64,000 nt of DNA. Source: Dirofilaria immitis (lineage: Eukaryota > Nematoda > Chromadorea > Rhabditida > Onchocercidae). Shown here one piece after another: positions 43,643 to 58,480 of the stretch. Both the position numbers and the translations under genes were made by a program. The notes under the pieces were generated by a model that was given only the letters and a program-made list of their open reading frames with translations, made no database searches and was not told the DNA's origin. Every line of letters starts with the position of its first letter. Within the stretch, counting starts at the first letter, position 1. The stretch is from the NCBI GenBank assembly GCA_024305405.1, contig JAKNDB010000109.1, forward strand, positions 4,216,001 through 4,280,000, written 5' to 3'.

Positions 43643-45040
43643 TTAACATTCACTTCTTAACAATTCATTAATGAGCTTACTAAATGAATTTTCATCATAT
43701 ACCTTGCTGATATCTTCCAATAAATGACTGTCCATAGATATAAAACTATGAAGGTTATTGCCAATATCTGAAACAATCCAGCGAGCAATACAATTTACTA
43801 CCATAAATCAACTTAATTTCAATTAAACAACAGCTATTAAGAATACCTGGGTGATATATAGTGGGCCAAGAAGGTACTGGTGCCTTGTAATTTCCATTAG
43901 CTTCCAGCATATGGCTTCGATTAGAGGAAAAGTGTTGTAAATAATCTGAGCCATTAATAACTCGAAAATATCTTAAATAAAACGAAAGTCCGAAAGAACA
44001 GCCTCCTATACAAACGGTAAATATAACTTTCGTCCATTTTTCCTATTTTCAAGTCAAGTTTCTAGATCTATCATACATAGTTCCCAACATTAAACATTAC
44101 GACCAGTACTTTCAATCTTTTATTTGATGCACAATAGCATGAAGATTCACCCTTGACAAGAAATAAAATGTACCTATCGTAATTCGCATTCAGCTTAAGA
44201 CGAAATGTCTCAGTCCAGTATATCCGAGCATCACAAGGAAAAGTTAACGTTGTATCGAAGTCATAGATCAGTGCCGAATTCAACTTTGAATATAATAGGA
44301 TTACATGATAATCCTATAACAAACATTTGGTGAGCAGTTCAAGAACATAGCTTGCAGACAAATGGCGGAAAAGACAGCTAAATATAGCCAAGACATAAAA
44401 GAGTAGAATCTTTTAAAGACATAAAGAATATGCTTTAAAACCTGACCCAAATCACATAATCTCGCCCTTTTGCAGCAGCCATACGTTGCTTCCATAAAGG
44501 AACCTAAAATTTTGGAAATATACATGCTATCTTAAAATTGTGGAATATTTTTATGAAAAACTGAAGTCCAAATATTTTAAAACAAATGTATTTCAAATTA
44601 GCCATCTTCTGTTACCATTCCATTTTTGTTGGAAATGAAAACAGCACTGCAGCAATTCAATTCTCCCGGCAATACCGATATCTTTTACATAACTTCCAAA
44701 TATTCTCTTCACTATAAATTATGAAAGGCTAATATATGTAACAGAATTTATTTAAATTGTACTGAATTTTACTATTTGAAGTTTAGAGAAAATGAAACAT
44801 TTATTCGAATTACAAATGCATCAATAAAATCAAATTGATCCGGAAATGAAACATCATATTTTGATTTCGATCTATTTAAAAGAGATATGATGCAGAAGAA
44901 ATGGAACTAATATGTTAACTGCATAATTTCATGAAATCTTCAAATCTTCCCCATGAAAAATGCTCGTACCAATACATTGGTGTATAATCGCAATCATCTT
45001 TCGAAAGAATAAGACAGCTCTTTTTTTCGTAGTAAGACAT
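43643..45040 (-). CDS. NTAQ1: Protein N-terminal glutamine amidohydrolase
   Basis: Deamidates N-terminal Gln to Glu, the tertiary step of the Arg/N-degron pathway. Exon 1 is 44970-45040 and exon 2 is 44616-44711; later exons lie near 44447-44503, 44150-44297, 43855-43985 and 43643-43778. The catalytic Cys codon is split by intron 1 (TATTG|gtacga ... tatag|TGAAGAG), giving MYCEENIWKLC. The catalytic His is in the DYHVILL segment and the Asp in LIYDFDTTLTFPCDA. Family segments AVFISN, PLWKQR, YFRVINGSDYLQHFSSNRSH and HSFISMDSHLLEDISK follow. Exon 2 changes frame between IWKLCKRY and AVFISN. Either one base is missing or a 29-nt GT-AG intron is removed (see findings). Start ATG 45040 gives a short N-terminus like the human protein. 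It is divergent from TDP2 across 905 bp. Confidence 0.93.
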
Positions 45041-45945
45041 AATTTTTAGACGAATATGAAAGGAAATATTCACTGAACCGTTAAAGGGAAAAAGGGTCGA
45101 ATTTGAATCTTTGAAATTCTAAAAATTTCAGACTAAAAAATTAATAACAACAATACAGGCAATTAATGAAGGAAGATTATCGGTTATTCATACTCTGCTT
45201 AGATCTCCGCGAGAAAATTCAACGAACAAAAATATCACAAGTGAAAAATCTAAGGACTAATAAAAGTTTTCAAAATTTAAGCTATTTCTAAAGAACCAAA
45301 TTACACTATCTTGTTCTTGTTCCATATTGCAATTTCTAATCAATTTATCTCAACGCAGTTTTAATCATTTAATCAATTCATCCCATCACATACATAGATA
45401 CTTTATCCCCTTATGACGACAAAATTCTATTCCAGCAATCTGCTCACCCCAATCATTCCCATTAAAACCCCGCCAACATTAGCGGCCCTCGGAAATTCCG
45501 GAACCAGAAAAATACGTGGGCTCAAATCAGTATAGCTTCAGGTTGATAGTTAAAAGGCTAAAAATCAAATCGGCGAACTACAGGTTTTTCCTTGTTCATT
45601 TTCTGCTTGGGTAGCACTGTTGTGCATTATTCTAAATTAGGATTGGGATTAATTGTTATGTGGATAAAGTTATGAGGGTTTTGACAAATTTCTCGCAGAT
45701 TCTTTCTTCTCTTTCCTCTCCTTTTACCAAACTCTCTCCTTCCTGTTCATTTCTTAATTTCTTTATCGGTTTAAATTCAATTCTAAAGAAGGCGGGAATT
45801 TAATATTAACTAGGAGTTTAGAAATTGAAGAAGAAGAGATAGGCAAAAGTTACGATAGCGAATTCATTTTCCGACTTTAATAGTTATCTTTAGATACCAC
45901 GTAGCAATCAATTACTCGATTGTAATATACACCTGATAATTGCAA
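45041..45945. promoter_or_regulatory. Shared upstream region of NTAQ1 (-) and TDP2 (+)
   Basis: 905 bp separate the two divergent start codons. Around 45465-45530 there is a patch much richer in G and C than its surroundings (CCCCGCCAAC, GCGGCCCTCGG). It is a plausible bidirectional promoter core. No defined motif is claimed. Confidence 0.4.
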
Positions 45946-48711
45946 ATGGATACTGCTACCTTATCAGAGAATCCACAAAAAATGAATCGAAAAAGCATTC
46001 GGGAAATTGCAGTCCTGTAAGTTTATTCTTCCTTATTTACTTATATTGTGCAATGATTGCATTTTTATCTTTATCTGTCTGGTTTTTCGGTTAGGTAAAC
46101 TTTGGTGGTATTGTTTATTTGTCAAAAATTAATTTTTCATCCCATTGTCATGCTGAAATGGTAATTATTAATGGGAAGAGAGAAAAGTAGCTCAACGGAA
46201 CATATTTTTATCAATTATCCACACCGAAATGGCAACATTAAACGAGATTATACCTACTAGTTGCTTGGAATTGAACGGTTCGACTCATCGATAAACTTAG
46301 TAGAATTGAACATAAGATTGTAGAATTATGTCGTGTAGTCATACTTGACGGCATATTGACAACAAGAATATGTTGAACCGTTTAATTCCAAGCACCTAGT
46401 AGGTATCTTGATGAAATTTATATGTTTTGTTACTACTCATCAATGATCACCCATTTCACCATTCCGTTTACATCTTTCAATTAATATCTAATAATGGTTT
46501 TTCTGTTTCTTTGAAGGAAACAGAACCATCAAATGCAGAATGTGAGGAAGCGATGAAAAAGTTTGTTCAAATCACCAGAACGGATGAAGCATGTGCACAT
46601 TTCTTTCTGCAAGATTTTAACTGGCAGTTGCAGGTAAGCATCTATTGTCGTTTCAAGAGTGGAAAGGATAAGATTATGCTTAAACTTGGTTTTCAATTTT
46701 CTTTCCTGTATATATATACTGGTCAGCTTCATCCTATTCATTCCTTTTATTATTTTAGCCAGCATTGGAACGCTTCTTCTCATATACATCAGAAGTCGAA
46801 GAAGGAACTAATTCAAAGAAAGCATCATCCCAAATTGTCATGAGTAAACTACATGAGGATTTCTCACTTACCGTTATATCATGGAATATTGATGGTCTTG
46901 ATGAAAACAATCTTGCTATTCGTTTTACTGCAATTTGCTACATAATCTCAAAGTTTGTGATATTATATTTTTATGCTCATATTCTTATTCCTTGCGTGGC
47001 ATCCAATCAGCCTACTTCGTCATAATGTGGAACACTAGCGAGACTTGAAAAGATTGGGATGTTCTCTCCGACGAATTTCATGCAAACCGAGAAATCTCGG
47101 GCATGTATTAATAAGTAAAAATTGATAGATTAATAATTAGTTAGATGAAGGAATGGTTTATTGGAATAGTGGATATATTTAGAAAATTGATTTATAACAG
47201 TGACCAGTTTTCACCATTCCTCAGTCACATCACAAGACTCTAAATGATTGACTGATTCTAATATATTCATCTTTACATAACTTAAGAAACATTAGCTTTA
47301 CTCACTGAGTTATAATTATTGATATGTATTATAATTTTCGTTGTTCAACGTGCGCGAAATTAAGGATCGCTGCTGATGTAGTTTTCTTACAAGAAATGAC
47401 GCCAGATTTGGTTCCGCAAATCAGAAAGAATTTGGGTGGTGAATATAATATCTTAGTCGCAACTCCAAATTTGCCATATTTTACTGTCGTTCTCCTAAAA
47501 CCATTAATCGAATTGATCTCACATAAAGCGATCCCATATAGACGTTCAGGGATGGGAAGATCAATGCAGCTTGTGGAGGTGAGTTTAGAAAGAATTTCTT
47601 AATTGGTTTGAACAGCAGAAATTTTTTTAACTTTTCTGTTCTTGTTTTTAAAAAACAATGATTTAAACTGATTTTTCTGGATTTTCTTCAGCTTGCATTT
47701 TCTTCGGGCATGCTATACTTCTTACTTTGAATAAATTGGGCGTGAACTAACCAATAATGTAGTGTTTGTTTTGCAGACTTCTTTACATGGGCGCAAAGTC
47801 ATGTTACTAAATACACATCTAGAAAGTATGAAGGAACATTCTGATATAAGAATCGCACAAATCGAAGAATGTTTTGAACAGCTGACTGAATGGGATGATG
47901 GCAAAACTGTTATCATTTTTGGAGGCGATCTCAATGCTCGCAATACTGAGGTAGGAAATCACACGTTTATCCAAATGTACATTGCGTTTTTCTTGATTTT
48001 GAAAAAATACTAAGTACTCTGGTAGTTTTGGTATATCGGACTTATTTTGAGATACTGAGTATCAGAAAGTGAAAGAATTTTGCTATTTTATATTTGGTTC
48101 TTTTTTCTACTTTTTAGTGAAAGGAGTATAGAATGCTAAAATATCCTCCTATCAAAGTTTTTAGTATTTTTTTTCATTCGTACATATCTTTTAAAATATA
48201 GATTGGCGAACTTCCCGCTGGATTCGAGGATGCATGGATTGCTGCGGGGTCAAAATCAAAATTTAAGTTTACTTGGGACACTTTACTGAATGACAATAAA
48301 GCTACTGGAAAAGCCCGATGCCGTTTTGATCGCATTATCTACAAAAGGTATGTTAAGATTTCCAGCGGCCATTAAATTAATGCAGTCAGCTCCATTTTAC
48401 ATACAAAGCTGAAAAGTTGTTTTTCATCTTTATTGACCATACGCTTTGAATTTTTATGAACAATCATGTAAGTCATTATTTCTGAAAGTATTTTGATACC
48501 AAGAAGTCAGCAGTTATAAAACGCTAATTATATTAATCTATGGATTAGGCTCGAAAATCATAAAAATATGTTTTTATTCCAAACAGTTTTTGCTGTTTCT
48601 AGTGCTGGTGTCTTCTCGAAAGTGAATTTTTCGCTTGAAGGACAGAACAGAATTCGTACCTCACTTTGCTTCCCAAGTGATCACTGGGCCATTCTTGTTC
48701 ATTTTCACTGA
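45946..48711 (+). CDS. tdpt-1: Tyrosyl-DNA phosphodiesterase 2
   Basis: Removes 5'-tyrosyl adducts left by trapped topoisomerase 2. Exons: 45946-46016, 46517-46633, 46759-46952, 47365-47578, 47777-47950, 48202-48347 and 48603-48711. An N-terminal UBA-like helix set (FVQITRTDEACAHFFLQDFN, ALERFFSY) precedes an exonuclease-endonuclease-phosphatase fold. The catalytic motifs are all present: SWNIDGLDENN, VVFLQEM, NTHLESMKEH, FGGDLNARN and SDHWAILVHF. This matches TDP2 in domain order and in the four signature motifs. All splice phases agree except exon 1 to 2, which fits if one A is missing in the run at 45990-45994. Intron 1 contains a MITE. If exon 1 is wrong, translation could start at ATG 46552 in exon 2. 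Confidence 0.95.
46250..46406. mobile_element. MITE with 32-bp inverted repeats in TDP2 intron 1
   Basis: The left end ATACCTACTAGTTGCTTGGA (46250, continuing to about 46281) is mirrored by TCCAAGCACCTAGTAGGTAT ending at 46406. Over 32 bases the two ends differ at two positions. The element is 157 bp with no coding capacity. If the ends are CCTACTAG...CTAGTAGG, it is flanked by TA on both sides, as for Tc1/mariner-type elements. Confidence 0.8.
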
Positions 48712-49357
48712 CCTTTTGCTCTCAAATCATGCAGTAATTCAAAAAAGGAGAAGTAGTGCACGGTTGAGAAAAAATTGATTTGTGCTTCATTTTATGTAAT
48801 CTAATGTATAATGTAACTATGTATAACTATTTTTCATCCTTATGATATTTCTGTTGTTGTATATTTTGTAATTCCATTTAACTGAAGCAAAATGAAATGT
48901 TATTGAAATTTGTCGATTTGGAGATACAGTTAGTAATGTTTGTTTTTGATGGATTAAGTGAAATTTCAATCTGACTTTTATTTGATAAATTTAAGGCATC
49001 AGTGCCACATATTTTTAGACTTATATTCTTATAATCAATCTAGTATTTCATGCTTTTCAATTTTTATTTTCAATGATCTTCAGAAGACATAATTACTGGG
49101 AAAAAAGGCATTCTGTTTTGAATTTTTAATTTTGTAATTTGTACCAGTTAACACACGAAGCATTTCGGTGAGCGATTATGCAGGGACTACAGATGAGGGA
49201 ATACTTCAAATCATTATGAAGTTCTTGCGTGCTTATATCTGCTTAGCGAGAATCCTCTTTTCTACAATTAATTCGCTATACTCTTTAAAGTTCATCGTTG
49301 ATATGAAATTTGCGATGATTCTTAATCGCTTTTGGGTTTTGGAATTGCTAATAGTTT
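48712..49357. other. Spacer between convergent TDP2 and the unknown membrane protein gene
   Basis: Nothing recognisable beyond AT-rich sequence. Confidence 0.6.
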
Positions 49358-50519
49358 TCACATTGTTTCTTTTGAATATTTGAGCTGCTTTGTGATCACA
49401 GAGTTTCCTTTTGGTTTTTTTAGAGAGAACATTGGTAGTGAATTCCTTAGTTCGTTTAGATCCTGTCATTACTAATCATTCCCTTCAAAAGTCTTTTAAA
49501 TTTCATCCCATATATCTTCAAACGCAATTTTATCTAGAGCAAAATCATTATTTTACTGTCTGTAATAATGATTTTATGAACTCAGTTCATTCATCTGATG
49601 ATTACGTGAAATTTATTGTATCAACTATTATTGCTTCGAAATGCCTCATTTCTATTGCTTTTCAGTTTCTTGCTTAGATAAGAAAAAATATTGCTGAAGT
49701 GAAAATTCTGAAACATAATTACTGGATTTATCAGAAGAAAGATTTGCTGAAAAGTGTGGTTTAATTATGTGAGGTCTTCACTTTTTATTTATTTTTAATT
49801 AAGGATGTGCCCATATTTGATTAGACAATATGGAAATTTTATGGCAGTTTTGTTGATTACATAGGATCAAGATTTATGTGCGCAAAATTCCTTTTAAATT
49901 TAAGGTAGTATGATGAAATCACTTCTCCTAGCAAAGTAAACAAATGGCAAGGTCTCGAATCTTAGAGTTACCTCAAATTGAATTTCGAGGATTATTCGCA
50001 TTGTAATCCAAATGGTTAATAAAACGAAAGGAGTAGTTAACAAAAGGAAAGGAGCAGTTAAGGAAGCAGCTTTGCCGATTCTTTCCATGAAGTTTCTGAG
50101 ACTTGTACTTATTGATGCAAGTGATGTAAACGGTACATGCACGGATACTTAAGAGCTTTTATGTACGAGTGTTGAATTAAACTGCATTTTTTGTGGCTCT
50201 TTCGAAAAAAAAAAGTACGCCTTGAAGATTTTTCAGATGGAATAGTGAAAGAGCTGATTTGTTTGGAGGAGATAGTTTAAACTGCACTACGGCGATCAGG
50301 TTCTGTCTGCCTTTCGCTTATGTTTGTCCACATTGTCAACGTTATAACGACAATTGACGATCCAGATGTGAGCAGAGGGAGTGTTGGGGACAGCTTAGCT
50401 TGACATTCTCTTGCTTGCTTTACATTTAGGTGAATTCGATTGATAGATAAATTGTGCAGAGCATTGTCATTTATTTTCATCAGATCACTGATTTTACCGA
50501 AGATCGGTTCGTCATCCAT
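49358..50519 (-). CDS. Unrecognised 169-aa membrane protein, three exons
   Basis: I do not recognise this gene. Proposed exons on the minus strand are 50291-50519, 49972-50147 and 49358-49462. Splice phases agree through all three (229, 176 and 105 nt, total 510 nt ending TGA) with GT-AG boundaries, which supports a real gene. The protein opens MDDEPIFGKISDLM. It has a moderately hydrophobic stretch SGSSIVVITLTMW at about residue 52, then a strong membrane segment of about 28 residues beginning LTAPFLLLTTPFVLL near residue 107. It ends in a basic tail (SLKKPKGNSVITKQ). Its ATG lies 83 bp from, and divergent to, the ATG of the LRR gene. The donor of exon 1 (GATCGCC|gtagtg) is the weakest junction. 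Confidence 0.5.
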
Positions 50520-50601
50520 CTCTCCTACTTATAATTAAACTTCATTCTCATTTTTCTACTCTACTATTGTTATCATTATTATTACAGCAGCTATAACAAA
50601 T

Positions 50602-53600
50602 ATGTATTCCTCCTGTCTTCATTATTACTCTCATCAGTTACTACTCTTTGCGATTTTTCATTTTTAAATACTTTTACATTTTCTCTAACCCAATGCCCGC
50701 CACTTCAACCACCTTGTCGTTGTGCACCGTCTGTTCACGAACCCGTTGCCATCATTTGTGAAAATGCATCCACTTTATCCAATATATTGACTGCCATAGT
50801 GGAAGCTCGCAGTATCACGGTATGTTATCATTTATTCACACAATTCCTCCTATATACTTAACGATAAAATTTTAAGATTCATTTTTTGAATGAGATGAAA
50901 ATGGTCAATTATTTATTTATCTGTTTGATCCATTATATAAACTACTAAAAATTTTTTGAAATTCCGAAATCTAGAAATTCATTAATTTTATCAAAATTTG
51001 TATCCCTGCATTCCACCTTACCAGTCAGGAAAGTTTTTAAAAGAAAAACTAAAATTTTTTCAGCTTAAAACTTAATCAAAGTACCAATAATTCAACATCA
51101 TTTCAGATAGCTGTTCTTCATATTACGGACACCATAATTCCAATTCTTCCACCTTACATATTTCAAGACTTTACTATTTCACGATTAGTTCTGAACCGAT
51201 GCAATTTGAACCACATAGATGACAAAGCATTTTTTGGAGCAAGTTTGAATAAACTGATCGATTTGGACCTTTCTGATAATCAATTAGGTGCAATACCTAC
51301 AGCTGGTGTCCCACGTTTGACTAATCTCAGGAGACTATCCCTAAATCGAAATCGCATTAGTCAATTGCAGTCCAATTCATTCATAAATTATGAATCACGA
51401 AATGTACTGCAAAAACTGGAATTAGCCGGAAATCGACTCACAGATCAAATTCTCGATGATTCACTTGTTTTTAGACCATTACGTTCTCTACAACAGCTAA
51501 GCTTGGAAACCAACGCATTGAATATTATCCCATCTGCCTCATTAGTTAATCAACGACAAACACTGACTAATCTGAATTTGGGTTTAAATCAAATTCATGA
51601 TGTCCCTGCTGGCATCTTAGATTTTCCAAATCTCAATTCGCTTTCACTTGAATTCAATGGTATTTCACAAATCATTCCGCAAGCATTTCAAGGGATACCT
51701 AATCTTGAGCATTTGTATCTCACGGGTAACAAATTTCCTTCCTGGCAGCCTGAAATGTTTACATTTATTCCACATCTGTTAACCTTAGGTATTGGTGAAA
51801 CTCCAATTGCCGTGATACCATCAAACGCTTTTCAGGTAATTACAGCAAATTTATCAGATAAAAAACCGTCATCAATTTTCTCTCGTTTCTATGATTCGAG
51901 AATAGTAAGTGGATCTAGTTTATCAATTTTCTTATTAATTGTTATTTTTCCTATATTTTAATATTTTTATTTCTCCACTTTTTTTAAATTATCTCGACCT
52001 TGCACTTCCATCCGAATCATTGCTCTCATAAATTATCAGTCGTGATGTCATTAAGACCAAGATACACTTATACTTGTTTCATTTTGCATTAGATTTACAT
52101 TCTTTTTATTTTTTAAATCTTTCCTACTGAGTCTTGCTGTCATATTTCTTCAAATTAACGATTATTTTTGTCCTGACACTATTCTACCGTTCCAAGTAAC
52201 TAAACAACTTTTCTAGATCAAGAAACATAAACCATTTAGCACAGTGAAATTCGAAATAAACTGTGATTACTCAAACTGTCATTTTTGTCAAATCAAATTA
52301 TTTGATAACTTGGAAACTAATCTTCAAAATTTATTTAAAACATAAAATACAAATTTACTGCAGTACATATCCAAGTTAATACGTTTGGAAATGTCCGAAG
52401 CAGCTGTTGATACAATTGAGCTAGGTGTTTTCCAGAGAACACCAAATATTCAGGCGATTATTTTGAATAAGAATCGTCTTTCTGTGTGAGTTTGAGCTTT
52501 CTAATTTCTGCGTAAATCATTGAAGAAAAAAATCAAAAATCAACCTTTGAAAAGAAGACTAAGAATTAAGAAATAAAGGCTTATACATTCATCGTCGAAC
52601 AAATCTTTCCTGAGCAATAATGAGGTAATAATGAAGTGAGCACTACGCCATTCACGTATGCAGTAGACCCTGCATCCCGTTTAATCTTGGCTCTTATGTG
52701 AATTATTGCATGTTTGTTTATTTTTCAATGTTATATAACAGAAATTGTTGCCGCACGGATTTGCGTTTTTTAGGATACGTTCCGACTACTTTAAAGGCCT
52801 GAATCACTTATATTCAGTGAATCTGGGCGGCAATCGCATTGATACATCTGAACCATTCGCCTTCGCAAATCTTCCACAAATGAATCATCTTGACATTAGG
52901 TCCTTTTCCACATTGCCCTAATTTTTCATCACTTACTAAGTAGACATTTTAGAAGTTTCAATCAATCTTCAAATTCCATATCTTGATTAGGTAGTATTTA
53001 AAATTGGAATCGCTCACCTTCCTCAAATACTTAATTAACTGCAAAGACAGTATCGAAATAATTCACCTGTTTTTCCACTCATCAGGTAACCAATTTTAGT
53101 TTTAATCAGCTTCAAACGTTACCAGACAATACGTTTACAAATTCATTTTTACCGGATCCAAATGAACGGCGTATCATGTATGTATGCGGCAACCCTTGGT
53201 TATGTAATTCAGCTCTAAAGTGGTTTCGAGTTTATCTACGAGAAAACGTTGATATTGACATCGACAAACCTGGATGCGTTGCTGTCTGTGTTGACAGTGT
53301 TACTGGTTGTCCTTCAGTTGGCACCCCATTACGAGCAGTGGATTACTGTCCAGCCAACGATATATCTCTCCCACTAACTCGCAGTTCGTTATCATTCGTT
53401 GGTTGGATTATTCTAGGTTGGTATTTACGTAATTCTTTATATTAAAAACAGCGCTCCGTATTGCTCCGAGATGGAACACAAAATCTAAATTCTCAAGTCC
53501 AAAACTTTGTATTTCTTGAATTGATTAGTATGAGTTTCAGAAATACTTCAGCGCCAAACTCTTACATTTTGCAGCTATCATAATGACAATTTTGTTGATC

Positions 53601-53929
53601 AGCATATGTTTAATGGCATTAGTCCGGTATGGAATATCGCATCGACGGAAAAAAATTAAGGATCAAGAAGTACTGGAAAACGAACAGAGGATTATATCAA
53701 TAAGAGGTCATCAATGAAACTAAATAGCCAAACCTTTTTTATATCAAAATGAGACAAAATAGAAAATTTTTGTGTCTAAAAATAAATGATTGGAACTTGA
53801 TGATTGTTTTTTCTAGGAAGTGGAGTGCCGTCAGTGGTAACTCGATTTTCTTTGCCGCCACCAACAGTAGGTCTCGATTTACCTCCAGCGCACAGTTTAG
53901 ATGAAACATCAACCAATTACCTGTATTAG
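50602..53929 (+). CDS. Single-pass transmembrane protein with extracellular leucine-rich repeats
   Basis: Exons: 50602-50819, 51107-51835, 52364-52485, 52774-52899, 53100-53416, 53575-53706 and 53817-53929. An N-terminal hydrophobic signal (HQLLLFAIFSFLNTFTFSLT) leads to a Cys cap, PPLQPPCRCAP. About 12-14 LRRs follow, for example LIDLDLSDNQLGAIPTAGVP and LQQLSLETNALNIIP. A C-terminal LRR cap has paired cysteines (GNPWLCNSALKWFR), then a membrane helix IIMTILLISICLMALV and a short tail ending SLDETSTNYLY. This layout matches nematode surface LRR proteins of apical extracellular matrix, the LET-4/EGG-6 type; the exact orthologue is not claimed. The signal peptide joins the rest only if one T is missing from the run at 50654-50658. 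All downstream phases agree. An acceptor-like TTATTACAG just upstream could take a spliced leader. Confidence 0.88.
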
Positions 53930-54658
53930 TTCCCTATTTCAAATCATAAAATTTCCAATTGAGAATAGAAGATCTGAATATGAATTTGAATTTATATGAT
54001 CGTTTTATTTGAAAAATCCAAAGTCAATAGCCGAAAGTGATATATAATCTAATATATATATAAACATCGGTTTAATTTCGAAAAAGAATATATGGTGTAG
54101 TTAAAAAGATGCTTAAATATCTGCACGGCTGAGTTAAAATGTCATTGTATGGAACAGAAAAGCTAAAAAATACTTCCAACTACGACTAACACATTATAAA
54201 AGCTATGGAATTTAGCATAACTAGTGATTCTTGTGAAACTTTTAAAAAAGTAATTTATAATAATCACTGCTGTAGAGAATCACGTTATTCAACCACTCTA
54301 ATCAAAAAATATGCTGAACGAAAAAACATCAAAATGCGTTGCTGAGAAAGAGCAAAGAACTATGTTCACTAACAAAGCATTATAAGAAAACACAATAAAA
54401 TTCTTGCAGAAGTAAGGAATGTATCTTGAAAGATTGATTTGAAAATTATACTTTTTCGCTATGAACTAATAAAAATATGAGAAACTGCACTATATAAAAA
54501 AACAAGGCGTAATCGATCGATACAAAGAAACCGTGCTGAAAATTCAACTTGTAGTATCCTAGTAATAGAGTAGAAAAGATTAGTGCATATAAATTGCAGA
54601 GATATTTCATGAGGGAAATTATGTCTGATATTTTTGATTGATATAAAATTTATAAAAG
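53930..54658. other. Spacer between convergent LRR gene and copine 2
   Basis: AT-rich. Contains the 3' ends of both genes and no further exon. Confidence 0.6.
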
Positions 54659-58023
<3,365 letters not shown>

Positions 58024-58300
58024 TTTACATTCCAGTGATTACGCGCTCATTCTATATTTTTAGGTCTGCTATATCAACGACAAGTACTAAAACAAATTTT
58101 ACGTGAAATGAGAAGATCCCTGAACTCATGGAAAGTGGTGTAATATATTGAAAGAATTCTTACAGCAAAAAGTTAACAAGCAAATAAAACTATAAAAAAT
58201 CAATCGAAAAGTATGTAAGGCAACTATAATAACTGTGACCGTAATATCCACTATAACCACTACTTCTCCATCTTGCCTCTCACCCCTTCCCGATCCCCCA
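58024..58300. promoter_or_regulatory. Region upstream of copine 2
   Basis: About 280 bp between the copine 2 start and the uS19 fragment. It includes a C-rich patch (TCACCCCTTCCCGATCCCCC) directly beside the bacterial-like sequence. No defined motif. Confidence 0.3.
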
Positions 58301-58480
58301 ATAAGAATTCATTCTAGAGCTTCTGTAATTCTTCCTAATTGTTTAGGCTTAAGATTTGCTGTTTATAACGGTAAGGATTATGTTCCTGTTAATGTTAATG
58401 ATCAAAATATGATAGGTTATAAATCTGGTGAATTTTCACCTACTCGTAAATTTAATGGACACAGTGGTGATAACGAATTC
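58301..58480 (+). pseudogene. rpsS: Bacterial ribosomal protein uS19 (rpsS) fragment, probable Wolbachia nuclear insertion
   Basis: An open stretch of 60 codons matches the core of bacterial uS19: [18 protein letters not shown], then [26 protein letters not shown] and GHSGDN. These correspond to about residues 30-88 of the usual 92. The N-terminal third and the last residues are missing, there is no start codon of its own, and the frame then runs into unrelated sequence. Eukaryotic cytosolic uS19 (RPS15) is clearly different and, as far as I know, animal mitochondrial ribosomes have no uS19, so a bacterial source is the only good explanation. In nematodes the likely donor is Wolbachia. It lies between repeats-poor intergenic DNA and copine 2 and is intact over its length, so it is either fairly young or slowly decaying. 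Confidence 0.85.

Noticed and set aside
44940..45040. Catalytic Cys of NTAQ1 replaced by Trp
   Set aside because: The Trp codon comes from reading into the intron. The donor TATTG|gtacga and the acceptor at 44711 restore Cys.
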